NCBI GenBank assembly: GCA_001724275.1
Contig: MEDZ01000018.1
Location: forward strand, 1 to 64,000
DNA from: Gemmatimonadetes bacterium SCN 70-22
Lineage (GTDB): Bacteria > Gemmatimonadota > Gemmatimonadetes > Gemmatimonadales > Gemmatimonadaceae
Length of the DNA stretch: 64,000 bases
Direction of reading: 5' to 3'
Every line of letters starts with the position of its first letter. The stretch's first letter is position 1. Shown here one piece after another: positions 1-9,014 of the stretch. Position numbers and translations under genes: made by a program. The notes beneath the pieces are model-generated. The model saw only the letters and a program-made list of their open reading frames with translations. It was not told where the DNA came from and did no database searches.

Positions 1-136
1 GGCGCGGGCGCTCCTGAGGCGCGGGCGCCCCTGAGGCGCGGGCGCCCCTGAGGCGCGGGCGCCCCTGAGGCGCGGGCGCCCCTGCGGCGCGGGCGCCCCT
101 GCGGCGCGGGCGCCCCTGCGGCGCGGGCGCCCGCGC
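1..136. repeat. 17-bp GC-rich tandem array
   Basis: Seven full copies and one partial copy of a 17-bp unit, starting at 1, 18, 35, 52, 69, 86, 103 and 120. The unit contains the 8-bp palindrome GGGCGCCC, so each copy can form a small hairpin. The last base of the unit is A in the first five copies and C in the last three, which suggests block-wise duplication. The array reaches the left edge of the window and probably continues beyond it. It ends about 14 nt past the stop codon of the leftward tryptophanase gene, so it would lie in that gene's 3' untranslated region. There are no unique spacers, so it is not a CRISPR array. Confidence 0.95.
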
Positions 137-150
137 CAGGCACTTGTCCC

Positions 151-1542
151 CTAGTCGGCGTACAGTGCACCCGCCATCGGGGCGAGCTTCGCCGTGAAGT
201 GACGCAGCGCCGGCGGCTGCTCCACGATCCGCATCCCACGGATGGCGTGCGCGCGCTGCCGCAGGTAGCGCAAGACCTCCGCCAGGTAGTCCACGTGGCT
301 CTGGGTGTACACCCGGCGCGGGAAGGCGAGGCGCAGCAGTTCCATCCGCGACGGCTGCTCGCTCCCGTCGGGTTGGAGCCCGAACATCACGCTCCCGATC
401 TCGGCCGCCCGCACGCCTCCTTCGAGGTAGAGCGCACACGAGAGCGCCCAGGCCGGGTATTGCAGCTGCGGGATGTGCGGGAGCATCCGCCGGGCATCGA
501 GATAGAGGGCATGCCCCCCTGGCGGGACGAGCATCGGGACGTCGGCCGCTTGCAGCTTCTCGGCCAGGTACTCCACCGAGCGAATCCGGTAGCGCAGGTA
601 GTCTTCCTCGAGCACTTCCTGCAGCCCCACGGCGATCGCCTCGAGGTCATAGCCCGCGAGCCCACCGTACGTGGGAAATCCCTCGGTGAGGATCAGGTTG
701 TTGCGACACCGGGCGGCGACCGCATCGTCGTTGAGCGCGAGGAAGCCGCCGATGTTGGCCAGGCCGTCCTTCTTGGCGCTCATCGTGCAGCCATCCACGT
801 AGGTGAACATCTCGCGCGCGATCTCGGCGGGCGTTCGCTCGGCGTACCCCGGCTCGCGCAGCTTGATGAACCAGGCGTTCTCGGCGAAGCGACAGGCATC
901 GAGGAAGAACGGGACGTGGTGGCGCACGCAGATCTCGTGCACCCCCCGGATGTTCGCCATGCTCACCGGCTGCCCCCCGCCGGAGTTGTTCGTGACGGTG
1001 AGCATGACCAGCGGGACGCGCCCCGCATGCTCGCGCAGGGTGCGCTCCAGGGCGTCGAGGTCCATGTTCCCCTTGAAGGGGTGCACCAGCTCGGGGTCGC
1101 GCCCCTCCACACACGGAAGGTCGAGCGCGATGGCCCCGCGATCCTCCACGTTCGCGCGCGTGGTATCGAAGTGGGTGTTGTTGGGGACGACGTCCCCCGC
1201 CTTGACCATCGCGCCGAACAGGATGCGCTCGGCGGCTCGCCCCTGGTGCGTGGGAAGGACGTGCGCCTTGTGCGTGATCTCGGTAACGGCGTCGCGGAAG
1301 CGATGGTACGAGCGGGCCCCGGCATAGGACTCGTCGCTTTGCATCATGGCGGCCCACTGGTTGGCCGACATGGCCCCCGTCCCCGAATCGGTCAGGAGGT
1401 CGATGAGGACATCGCGGGCGTCGAGGCGGAAGACGTTGTAGTGCGCCGCCTCGAGGGCGGCGGCACGCTGTTCGCGCGTCGTCTGCCGAATGGGCTCCAC
1501 CGTGCGGACGCGAAAGGGCTCGATGATGATGTGGGTAAACAT
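151..1542 (-). CDS. tnaA: tryptophanase
   Basis: A cytoplasmic PLP enzyme that splits L-tryptophan into indole, pyruvate and ammonia. The 463-aa length is typical of the tryptophanase/tyrosine phenol-lyase family. The PLP lysine lies in MSAKKDG (Lys258), and the family motifs IDLLTDSGTGAMS, LPTHQGR and EGFPTYGGL are present. Three positions that separate the two family members favour tryptophanase: Asp126 in HFDTT (Thr in tyrosine phenol-lyase), Ile382 in AEIGS (Arg in the lyase) and His448 in LRHFTAKL (Phe in the lyase). No tnaC leader or tnaB permease is adjacent. The gene diverges from a DJ-1/PfpI gene across 65 bp, and a 17-bp tandem array follows its stop codon. Confidence 0.93.
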   Translation of the reverse strand: MFTHIIIEPFRVRTVEPIRQTTREQRAAALEAAHYNVFRLDARDVLIDLLTDSGTGAMSANQWAAMMQSDESYAGARSYHRFRDAVTEITHKAHVLPTHQGRAAERILFGAMVKAGDVVPNNTHFDTTRANVEDRGAIALDLPCVEGRDPELVHPFKGNMDLDALERTLREHAGRVPLVMLTVTNNSGGGQPVSMANIRGVHEICVRHHVPFFLDACRFAENAWFIKLREPGYAERTPAEIAREMFTYVDGCTMSAKKDGLANIGGFLALNDDAVAARCRNNLILTEGFPTYGGLAGYDLEAIAVGLQEVLEEDYLRYRIRSVEYLAEKLQAADVPMLVPPGGHALYLDARRMLPHIPQLQYPAWALSCALYLEGGVRAAEIGSVMFGLQPDGSEQPSRMELLRLAFPRRVYTQSHVDYLAEVLRYLRQRAHAIRGMRIVEQPPALRHFTAKLAPMAGALYAD

Positions 1543-1607
1543 GGGCGTGAAACTGTCCGACGCCTCCGACTCGCGCGTGAGGGTGTCCCCCGCATATCAT
1601 GTAGGGG

Positions 1608-2261
1608 ATGACCATCATTTCGTCTTCTCCCGCCTCATCACGTCCGCTCCCGATCCCGCGGCGGACCGTGGCCATCGTCCTCTTCGATGAGGTCGAGGTG
1701 CTCGACTTCGCCGGACCGTTCGAGGTCTTCTCCGTCTGCGGGCGACGGGCGCAACTGGATCCGTTCGACGTGTTCACCGTGTCGGAGCGCGGCCAGACGA
1801 TCCGGGCGCGCAACGGCCTCGTGGTGACGCCGCTGCACTCGTTCGCGAGCGCGCCGACGCCCGACATCCTCGTGGTCCCCGGCGGCTTCGGCACGCGTCG
1901 CGAAATGAAGAACCCGGTGATGCTGGAATGGGTGGCGCGCGTCGGTGGCGCGAGCGAATTCCTGCTGTCGGTGTGCACGGGGGCCCTGGTGCTGGCCTGC
2001 GCCGGGCGACTGGAGGGGATGGAGGCGACGACGCACCATCTCGCCTTCGACGAGCTGCGCGCCGTGGCGCCGCGGACCACCGTGCGCGAGGGGGCACGGA
2101 TCGTCGACAACGGACGCGTGATCCTGTCATCGGGGGTCAGCGCGGGAATCGACATGTCGCTGCATGTCGTCGCCCGCCTGCTTGGCGAAGACCTGGCGTT
2201 GGAGACGGCGCGGTACATGGAGTACGAGGGCGACTGGCACCGCGTGAACCGCCAGGGCTGA
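1608..2261 (+). CDS. DJ-1/PfpI family protein (isonitrile hydratase-like)
   Basis: A 217-aa single-domain protein of the DJ-1/PfpI/ThiJ superfamily. The candidate nucleophile is Cys123 in LLSVCTGAL, and an acidic residue in LFDEVEVLDFAGPFEVF near residues 25-41 matches the conserved N-terminal glutamate region. The segment following the nucleophile (TTHHLAFDEL) resembles isonitrile hydratases and the N-terminal domain of GlxA-type regulators. No C-terminal AraC DNA-binding domain follows, so it is probably an enzyme rather than a regulator. The first about 17 residues are low-complexity; a GGGG stretch lies just before the chosen ATG. The substrate cannot be told from sequence. It is divergent from tryptophanase and may share its promoter region. 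Confidence 0.8.
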   Translation: MTIISSSPASSRPLPIPRRTVAIVLFDEVEVLDFAGPFEVFSVCGRRAQLDPFDVFTVSERGQTIRARNGLVVTPLHSFASAPTPDILVVPGGFGTRREMKNPVMLEWVARVGGASEFLLSVCTGALVLACAGRLEGMEATTHHLAFDELRAVAPRTTVREGARIVDNGRVILSSGVSAGIDMSLHVVARLLGEDLALETARYMEYEGDWHRVNRQG

Positions 2262-2410
2262 GCCCGAGGGCCCGAGCCGCGTCGCATGGGAAGCGCCGCG
2301 CCGGACGACATGCGGTGAACCTCGCGCCGTGGGCGGCGGCGTGGGCCGGATCGCGTGACAACGGACGTCCCAAGCCTTAGCCTTTCGGCGTCTCCCACCC
2401 TCCTTCGCCC

Positions 2411-5400
2411 ATGTCGTCCCTCGTCGCCCGCATGTCGTCATCTCGCGTGCCGCCCACGCGCCCTGTGTCTCGCGTCGTCCTCGCCGAGGCGAGTGTCGCC
2501 ATCGTGACCCTCGCGTTGCTGGCCACGCCATTCTCGCTCGGCGCGCAGCAGGGCGGCGACTTCAGCACGCTGCGAGCGCGCACCATCGGTCCGGCCAACA
2601 TGAGCGGGCGGATCGTCGACATCGCCGTCAACGAAACGGATTCGTACGAGTTCTATGCCGCCAGTGCAACGGGCGGCGTCTGGAAGACGCGCGACAACGG
2701 CGTCACCTGGAAACCGGTCTTCGAGCGCGAACGGGTGCATTCCGTCGGTGCCATCACTGTGGACCAGCGCGACCCGCGCATCGTCTGGATCGGGACGGGT
2801 GAGGCGACGAACCGGCAGAGCTCGGGGTGGGGAGACGGCGTCTACAAGTCGACCGACGGCGGCGACACGTGGACGAACGTCGGGCTGCGCGACAGCAAGC
2901 ACATCGCCCGCATCGCGATCGACCCCACCAACTCCGACGTGGTGTACGTCGCTGTTCCCGGGCATCTGTGGGGGCCCAACCCGGAGCGCGGGCTCTACAA
3001 ATCCACAGACGGCGGGAAGAGCTGGGCCCTCGTGCTCGCGAAGGACGAGGATACAGGGGCCGTCGACGTGGCGATCGATCCATCGGATCCGAACATCGTC
3101 TACGCCGCCCTGTACCAGCGCCGCCGAGCCCCCTTCGGCTTCGTGGGAGGGGGCCCGGGGAGCGGGCTGTACAAGAGCACCGACGCGGGACGCACCTGGC
3201 AGAAGCTGGAACACGGGCTCCCCACGGGGATCGTCGGGCGCATCGGGATCTCGATCTATCGCAAGGATCCGCGCATCGTCTACATCTCGCTCGAGCAAGG
3301 CGAGCGATACACGTCGTCCGTCTCCTACGCGAAGCGCGCGGGGGGCGTCTTCCGCTCCGAGGACAAGGGGGCGTCGTGGCGGCACATGAGCGACTGGAAC
3401 CCGCGCCCCGCCTACTCCTCGCAGATTCGTGTCGATCCCTCCGACCAGAGCCGCATCTACATGGTGCAGTACTCGGTGAGCGACGACAGCGGCAAGACCT
3501 TCGTGGAACCGCGGCAGTCGTTGCACGGCGACGACCGCGTGGTCTGGGTCGATCCCAAGGATTCGCGCCATCTCATCAAGGGCGACGACGGTGGTGTCGG
3601 GATCAGCTACGACCGCGGGACCAGGTGGCTGTACGTCTCCTCGCTCCCGGTCTCGCAGTTCTACCACGTCTCGGCCAGCACCTCATCGCCGTACTTCGTG
3701 TGCGGCGGGTTGCAGGACAACGGCAGCTGGTGCGGCCCCAACCAGACCTTCTCCACGCAGGGCATCCTGAACGACGACTGGTTCCGCGTGGGCGGCGGCG
3801 ATGGCTTCCACAACGTCATCGACACCACCGACAACCGCACGGTGTACTCGTCGTCCCAGTATCTCGGGATCACCCGGGTGAACCTCCAGACGCGCGAGGC
3901 CAGGAACCTGCGCCCGACCGTCAAGGAGGGCGAGGGACCGAAACTCGGCAACTGGGGGGCGCCCGATCCCCGCGTGGGGAAGAAGATCCCGCCAGCCGGG
4001 TGGAACTCGCCGTTCCTGATCTCCTCGCACGACCCCAAGACCGTCTTCGCGGGGATGGCCGTGCTGTGGACGAGCGATGATCGCGGCGACACCTGGCGCT
4101 CGTTAGGGAACCCGACCACCGGCGTCGACCGCCGCTCGTTGCGCATCATGGGCCAGGAACCCGAGCCCACGACGCTCTCCCTGGACGACGGCGTGTCGTA
4201 CTACCCGACCGTATCGGCGCTCAGCGAGTCGCCCCGCGTGAACGGGCTCCTGTACGTGGGGACCGACGACGGCAACGTGAAGCGCACCCGCGACGGCGGT
4301 CGTACCTGGACCGACCTGACGCCGAGCGTTCCCGGCGTCCCGAAGCACACGTGGGTCGCGTCGCTCGTCGCGTCGCGCCACGCCTCCGGGACCGTCTATG
4401 CCGCCTTCGACGGTCACCAGGGCGACGACTACACGAACTACCTGTTCAAGTCGACCGATTACGGCGCGACGTGGACCTCGATCGTCAACGACCTTCCGCC
4501 GGCACGGACGATCCGCGCCATCCTCGAGGACACGAGGAACCCGAAGCTCCTCTACCTGGGGACGGAGTTCGGGCTGTACGTCTCGTTCGATGGGGGCGCC
4601 CACTGGTCGCCGATGCCGTTCGGCATGCCGACGGTACCGATCAACGACCTGGTGATCCAGCCGCGCGAGAACGACCTCGTCCTCGCCACCCATGGACGCG
4701 GGATCTGGATCATCGACCAGCTCAGCGCGCTCCAGGAGCTGACCCCTGCGGTGCGAGCGGCCGCCGGCCACATCTTCACCATCAATCCGGCTGCCCAGCT
4801 GCGCATGTCGAGCACCAAGGCGCACGCGGGCGACATGCTGTTCCGGGGCGAGAACCCGCCGAACGGCGCGATCATCGACCTCTGGGCGCGTGACGGCATC
4901 CCCGAGGGGAGCGCCGTGACGATCCACACGCCGGGTGGGCGCGAGGTGGCGCGCGTCCCCCTTTCCGCCAGCAGCAAGGGCGGCGTGGTGCGCGCCATCT
5001 GGAACCTGCGCCTCCCGGAGTTGCGGCGTGGGCGCCAGGACGGGGATGACGACGAGGGGTTCGGCGGCGGGCTCCCCGGGCGGTACGCCACTCCGGGCAC
5101 GTACGAGGCCCGCCTGGCCATCGGGGGGAACACGTACGCACGACGCTTCCAGGTGGTGGAGGATCCACGGGTTCGCCTGACACCGATCGCGCGGCAGCAA
5201 TGGACGGCGGCGCTCGACCGGATTGCCGTTCTCTATCGCGAGGCGTCGGCGCTGGCCGACTCCGCGCGCGCCGAGGTCCGGCAACTCGAAGGGACCACGC
5301 CCCGCGACGAGGCGCGGCTCGCCGCGGCACGCGACGTGGCGGAGACCGCCGCCGAGCTCGTGCAGCGGATCGCCGCCCTCTACGGGAACGTGGTGCGCGT

Positions 5401-5503
5401 CTCGGAGCCGCCCACGACCGACCAGCGCGCCCAGATGGGATACTTCCCCACCGTCCTCGAGTCACTGCGGGTGCGGTGGCGCGCGTTAGGCACGCGTTCC
5501 TGA
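2411..5503 (+). CDS. secreted BNR/VPS10-like beta-propeller protein
   Basis: A 1030-aa exported protein with an N-terminal signal peptide (hydrophobic core VAIVTLALLATPFSLGA, cleavage near GAQ). It has many Asp-box (BNR) motifs such as STDGGDTW, STDGGKSW, STDAGRTW, TRDGGRTW and STDYGATW. These indicate two sortilin/VPS10-like propellers covering roughly residues 50-770. The C-terminal 250 residues hold a beta-rich segment, then an Ala/Glu/Arg-rich probable coiled coil (about 920-1000). Such proteins are often annotated as glycosyl hydrolases, but I see no catalytic residues that establish one, so a surface binding or scaffold role is equally possible. Two nearby ATGs (2411 and 2432) could both serve as start. 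Confidence 0.85.
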   Translation: MSSLVARMSSSRVPPTRPVSRVVLAEASVAIVTLALLATPFSLGAQQGGDFSTLRARTIGPANMSGRIVDIAVNETDSYEFYAASATGGVWKTRDNGVTWKPVFERERVHSVGAITVDQRDPRIVWIGTGEATNRQSSGWGDGVYKSTDGGDTWTNVGLRDSKHIARIAIDPTNSDVVYVAVPGHLWGPNPERGLYKSTDGGKSWALVLAKDEDTGAVDVAIDPSDPNIVYAALYQRRRAPFGFVGGGPGSGLYKSTDAGRTWQKLEHGLPTGIVGRIGISIYRKDPRIVYISLEQGERYTSSVSYAKRAGGVFRSEDKGASWRHMSDWNPRPAYSSQIRVDPSDQSRIYMVQYSVSDDSGKTFVEPRQSLHGDDRVVWVDPKDSRHLIKGDDGGVGISYDRGTRWLYVSSLPVSQFYHVSASTSSPYFVCGGLQDNGSWCGPNQTFSTQGILNDDWFRVGGGDGFHNVIDTTDNRTVYSSSQYLGITRVNLQTREARNLRPTVKEGEGPKLGNWGAPDPRVGKKIPPAGWNSPFLISSHDPKTVFAGMAVLWTSDDRGDTWRSLGNPTTGVDRRSLRIMGQEPEPTTLSLDDGVSYYPTVSALSESPRVNGLLYVGTDDGNVKRTRDGGRTWTDLTPSVPGVPKHTWVASLVASRHASGTVYAAFDGHQGDDYTNYLFKSTDYGATWTSIVNDLPPARTIRAILEDTRNPKLLYLGTEFGLYVSFDGGAHWSPMPFGMPTVPINDLVIQPRENDLVLATHGRGIWIIDQLSALQELTPAVRAAAGHIFTINPAAQLRMSSTKAHAGDMLFRGENPPNGAIIDLWARDGIPEGSAVTIHTPGGREVARVPLSASSKGGVVRAIWNLRLPELRRGRQDGDDDEGFGGGLPGRYATPGTYEARLAIGGNTYARRFQVVEDPRVRLTPIARQQWTAALDRIAVLYREASALADSARAEVRQLEGTTPRDEARLAAARDVAETAAELVQRIAALYGNVVRVSEPPTTDQRAQMGYFPTVLESLRVRWRALGTRS

Positions 5504-5586
5504 GCCCGGTGCGCCCCTTCGGCGGCCGCATGGGGCCGGGGGCGGCCGCGCGCTTCGGCCCGGCGCGGCCCGCCGACAACCACCGG

Positions 5587-7071
5587 GTGATCCGGGCGGT
5601 GGCGTGCCTCCTCATGGCCGCCCTGGCCGGCGCGTGCGCCACCCCCGCCCCTCCCCACGCCGATGCGACGGGAACGCCCGTCCTTCGCTGGGGAGGTGAC
5701 GCCGAAGGCGGGGCCCCGTACGTGGAGGCGGATCCGGCCCACCCGGACAGCGTGCGGGGGTTCGACGTCGAGGTCGCGGCCATGCTCGCCGAGGGGCTGG
5801 GCCGCCAGCCGCGTTTCGGCCAGGTGGCCTTCGCGTCCATCCCGGCATCGGTGGAGCGGGGCGACTTCGACGTGGGGCTCTCGGGCGTCGAGGACAATCC
5901 CGACCTGCACCAGCGCCACAGCGTCTCGCTCCCCTACTTCGAGTTCCGCGAGGTGCTGGCGGTCCGCCCGGCCGACACCGCGCGCTATCGGTCGCTCGCC
6001 GACCTCGCCGGGAAGCGCGTCGGGACACTCGGCGCCACCATGGCCTTCCGCATGCTCGACGAGGATGCCCGACGCTCCGGGGTGATCCCGGTGTCGTACG
6101 ACGACGACGTGCACCCCTACACGGATCTTGCATCCGGCCGGCTCGACGCGGTGCTCCTCGACCACATCATCGCCCAGCGTGCGCTGCGCCGCACCGGGGG
6201 CTTCGTCATCCAGCCGGGGAGCCTGGCCACCGGGCACTACGTCGCCGTCTTCGCCAAGGGCGACAGCGCCCTGCGCGACTCGGCCAACGCCATCCTGCGC
6301 GAGCGCATGCGCGACGGGCGGCTGGAGCAGGCGTTTCGCCGCTGGAACATCTGGGACGAGGGACAGGCGCGGCACTTCGAGCGGGTCCTGGCCGAGGCGC
6401 CTGGAGCGGGAGCCGGCGCGGCCAGCGGGCGCGGGACCATGATCGGGCGCTACCTCCCCGCCCTCCTGCGCGGCGCGGGGCTCACCCTGGTCCTTTCCTG
6501 CCTGGCGATGCTGCTCGCCGTGGTGCTGGGGGTCGCGGTCGCCGCGGGACGCGTGTACGGCCCGCCGGTGCTGCGGCTCGCGCTCACGGCATACGTCGAG
6601 GTGATGCGGGGGACGCCGGTGCTCCTCCAGCTCTTCGTGCTCTACTACGGGCTGTCGAGCGTGGTGCGCCTTCCCGCCTTCCTTGCCGCCGTGATCGGGC
6701 TGGGACTCAACTACGCCGCGTACGAGTCGGAGATCTACCGCTCGGCGCTCATGTCCATCTCACCCTTGCAGCTGGAGGCGGCGCGGACGCTGGGATTGTC
6801 GGAGATACAGGCGCTCCGCCTCGTGCGCGGGCCCCAGGCCTTCCGGCTCGCCCTTGCCCCCATGACGAACGATTTCGTCGCCCTGCTCAAGGACTCGTCG
6901 CTCGTCTCGGTCATCACCGTCGTCGAACTGACCAAGCAGACCGCCATCTACGCCACCAACATCGGGAGCTGGTTCATCCCCGGAGTGCTGTGCGGCGCGC
7001 TGTACCTCGCGCTCTCGCTCCCGCTCGCGCGCGCGGCGCGCGCGCTGGAGCGCCGCTGGAGCCACGGGTGA
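5587..7071 (+). CDS. fused substrate-binding/permease protein, polar amino-acid ABC importer
   Basis: One polypeptide of about 494 aa combining two usually separate components. An N-terminal hydrophobic segment ending AALAGACA looks like a lipoprotein-type signal, although Ala rather than Leu/Val stands at -3. A family-3 periplasmic binding domain follows (about residues 30-270; GFDVEVAAMLAEGLG, YTDLASGRLDAVLLD). Then comes an inner-membrane permease of the His/Glu/Gln type (about 285-490; VMRGTPVLLQLFVLYYG, EIYRSALMSI and an EAARTLGLS cytoplasmic coupling loop). The GTG at 5587 gives the best signal peptide; an ATG at 5530 is the alternative. Its stop overlaps the start of the downstream ATPase gene (GTGA), so both are translationally coupled. 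A binding-protein/permease fusion is known for GlnP-type systems. Confidence 0.87.
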   Translation: MIRAVACLLMAALAGACATPAPPHADATGTPVLRWGGDAEGGAPYVEADPAHPDSVRGFDVEVAAMLAEGLGRQPRFGQVAFASIPASVERGDFDVGLSGVEDNPDLHQRHSVSLPYFEFREVLAVRPADTARYRSLADLAGKRVGTLGATMAFRMLDEDARRSGVIPVSYDDDVHPYTDLASGRLDAVLLDHIIAQRALRRTGGFVIQPGSLATGHYVAVFAKGDSALRDSANAILRERMRDGRLEQAFRRWNIWDEGQARHFERVLAEAPGAGAGAASGRGTMIGRYLPALLRGAGLTLVLSCLAMLLAVVLGVAVAAGRVYGPPVLRLALTAYVEVMRGTPVLLQLFVLYYGLSSVVRLPAFLAAVIGLGLNYAAYESEIYRSALMSISPLQLEAARTLGLSEIQALRLVRGPQAFRLALAPMTNDFVALLKDSSLVSVITVVELTKQTAIYATNIGSWFIPGVLCGALYLALSLPLARAARALERRWSHG

Positions 7072-7817
7072 GCGCACCGCTCGAGATCCGCGGACTCTGC
7101 GCGCAGCGCGGGGGGCAGGACGTCCTGCGCGGCGTCGACCTCGACGTCGCCCCCGGCGAGGTCTGCGCGCTCATGGGTGTCTCGGGCGCGGGCAAGTCGA
7201 CCGTGCTCCGCACCGTCGCGGCGCTGCAGCCCTTCAGCGCCGGGCGCATCACGATCGGCGACGTCACGTTGCAGCCGGGGCCGCTCCCTCCCGAGTCCCG
7301 CCTGCGGGCCCTGCGGCGCGCGGTCGGGATGGTCTTCCAGCAGCACGCGCTGTTCGAGCACCTGACGGCGCTCGGGAACGTCACGCTCGCCCCCGTGCAT
7401 GCGCTGGGTTGGCCGCGCGAGCGCGCCGAGCAGGTCGCCCGGGAGCTCCTCCGGACCCTCGGCGTGCTGCACCGCGCCGGGGCGCTCCCCCGCGCGCTCT
7501 CCGGGGGTGAGGCACAGCGGGTGGCGATCGCCCGCGCGCTGGCCCCGGACCCGCTCCTCCTCCTGATGGACGAGCCCACGTCGGCGCTCGATCCCGCGCG
7601 CCGGGTATCGTTGGGCGAGACGCTGCGCGTCCTCGCCCGTTCGGGGCGCGCCCTCCTCGTCGCCACCCACGACGTCGACTTCGCCCGGGGGTGCGCCGAC
7701 CACGTCGCCATCCTGTCACACGGCGTCCTCGTCGAGCACGGCCCCGCCGCCACGGTCCTCGCGCGGCCGCGGCACGACGCGACGCGCGCCCTCCTGCGCG
7801 CCCCGCCCGACCGCTGA
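7068..7817 (+). CDS. amino-acid ABC transporter ATP-binding protein
   Basis: The 249-aa ATPase partner of the fused binding/permease protein. Walker A is GVSGAGKST, the Q-loop region is VGMVFQQHALF, the signature is [15 protein letters not shown], Walker B is LLLLMDEPTSALD, and the H-loop is VATHDVD. These are characteristic of GlnQ/HisP-type ATPases. The start is GTG at 7068 and shares 4 bp with the upstream stop codon. The chain ends soon after the H-loop region (LARPRHDATRALLRAPPDR), as in importers without a regulatory domain. It probably energises uptake of a polar amino acid; the exact substrate is unknown. It is convergent with the HlyD gene, whose stop lies only 19 bp away. Confidence 0.9.
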   Translation: MSAPLEIRGLCAQRGGQDVLRGVDLDVAPGEVCALMGVSGAGKSTVLRTVAALQPFSAGRITIGDVTLQPGPLPPESRLRALRRAVGMVFQQHALFEHLTALGNVTLAPVHALGWPRERAEQVARELLRTLGVLHRAGALPRALSGGEAQRVAIARALAPDPLLLLMDEPTSALDPARRVSLGETLRVLARSGRALLVATHDVDFARGCADHVAILSHGVLVEHGPAATVLARPRHDATRALLRAPPDR

Positions 7818-7836
7818 CGGCCGCCAGGCGCAACGC

Positions 7837-9009
7837 TCAGGGGATGGGACGCACGCGCCCCCCATCCTTCAGGCGCTCGTCGGGACGGAGGATGACCGAC
7901 GTTCCCGCGGCGATCCCGTCCTTCACCTCGACCTCCTGGGCCCCGCGCTCCCCGAGCGTGACCGGGGTGAGATGCGCCCGCCCCGCCTGCACGGCGAAGA
8001 CTGCCCACCCCGAGTCGAGCGGGACGAGCGCCGCCGACGGGACGCGCAGCACGCGTGTCCCTTCCCACAGGATGACGCTCACGTCGAGCTCGAAGGCGTC
8101 GCCGAGCCCGCTGACGGGGCCGTCGAAGGCCCCGATGACATTCACCCGCTGCTCGTCCACGCCCAGCGCCGAGCGCTTGGTGAAGGCGGCAGGCTCCACG
8201 CGCACCACGTGCGCCGTGAGCGGGGCGCGGCTGGCCGCGCGCAGCTCCATCGTCATCCCGGGCCTGATACGCGCGGCATCGCGCGTGAGGACGTCACTCA
8301 CCACCTCGATGCGGCTCGGGTCGCCGACCTCGACCAGCGGCGTCCCCGCGGGGACGACGCGGTCGTGGCTCTCGTACAGGCGCAACACGAGCCCGTCGAT
8401 GGGCGACACGACGGCGACGGGGGTCCCGCTACCGCCCCGTGGGTCGGCTCCGAGGAGCGCGGCGCGCGCCGCCCGCTCCCCTTCCCGCGCGGCCGCGACG
8501 CGCGCCGCCCCGGCCTCCACCTCCCGCTCGCGCACGTGGACCAGGTCGCCCGCCTGCTCCAGGTCGCGCTCGGCAATCGCCCCGGCCGCGGCGAGACGCT
8601 GCGCCCGGCCGAGGTCGCGGCGCGCCTCCGCCAGCGCGACCCGCAGTTGTTGCAGCTGCGCGCTGGCCTCGGCCGCCCGGCTGACGGCCTGCGCCACCAG
8701 TGCCTGCGCCTCCGTGCGCGTGCGCGGGTCGAGCGGGGCCGGGTGCAGGCGCGCCAGCACGTCGCCGCGGCGCACCGAGTCCCCGACCTCGTACCGGCTC
8801 TCCTCGACCCGCCCCGTCACGGGCGCCGCCACCTCGACGTGATCGCGGACGCGCGTCACCCCTTCCTCCTCGAGGGTGACCCGCAGCGTCCCGATCGCGG
8901 CCGGCGCGACCTGCACGTCGAGGGCCTCCGGGCGGAGCTGCCAGGCGATCGCCGCCGCCAGCAGTCCCCCGCCAACGATCCACAGCATCCTGGTGCGGGA
9001 CAGTCGCAT
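7837..9009 (-). CDS. HlyD/MacA-like periplasmic adaptor
   Basis: A 390-aa membrane-fusion protein with an N-terminal transmembrane anchor (LWIVGGGLLAAAIAW). The first biotinyl-lipoyl half follows (AAPVTGRVEESRYEVGDSV), then a long Ala/Arg/Glu-rich alpha-helical hairpin (about residues 95-180). After it come the second lipoyl half (VVSPIDGLVLRLYESHDRVV) and beta-barrel domains. It is the third gene of a leftward operon after an ABC ATPase and an FtsX permease, so it probably links that transporter to an outer-membrane channel, which is not encoded nearby. The ATG at 9009 has GGAG upstream. A GTG at 9018 overlaps the stop of the permease gene and is a possible alternative start. Confidence 0.88.
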   Translation of the reverse strand: MRLSRTRMLWIVGGGLLAAAIAWQLRPEALDVQVAPAAIGTLRVTLEEEGVTRVRDHVEVAAPVTGRVEESRYEVGDSVRRGDVLARLHPAPLDPRTRTEAQALVAQAVSRAAEASAQLQQLRVALAEARRDLGRAQRLAAAGAIAERDLEQAGDLVHVREREVEAGAARVAAAREGERAARAALLGADPRGGSGTPVAVVSPIDGLVLRLYESHDRVVPAGTPLVEVGDPSRIEVVSDVLTRDAARIRPGMTMELRAASRAPLTAHVVRVEPAAFTKRSALGVDEQRVNVIGAFDGPVSGLGDAFELDVSVILWEGTRVLRVPSAALVPLDSGWAVFAVQAGRAHLTPVTLGERGAQEVEVKDGIAAGTSVILRPDERLKDGGRVRPIP

Positions 9010-9014
9010 CGCGT

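Noticed and set aside
1-136. CRISPR array
   Set aside because: The units abut with no unique spacers and the period is only 17 bp; no cas genes are present.
151-1542. Tyrosine phenol-lyase as the identity of the first enzyme
   Set aside because: Asp126, Ile382 and His448 match tryptophanase at the three positions that distinguish the two enzymes.
199-1611. 470-codon open frame opposite tryptophanase
   Set aside because: Antisense shadow of a clearly identified enzyme; Arg/Gly/Pro/His-rich and without family motifs. GC-rich codon use keeps the opposite strand open.
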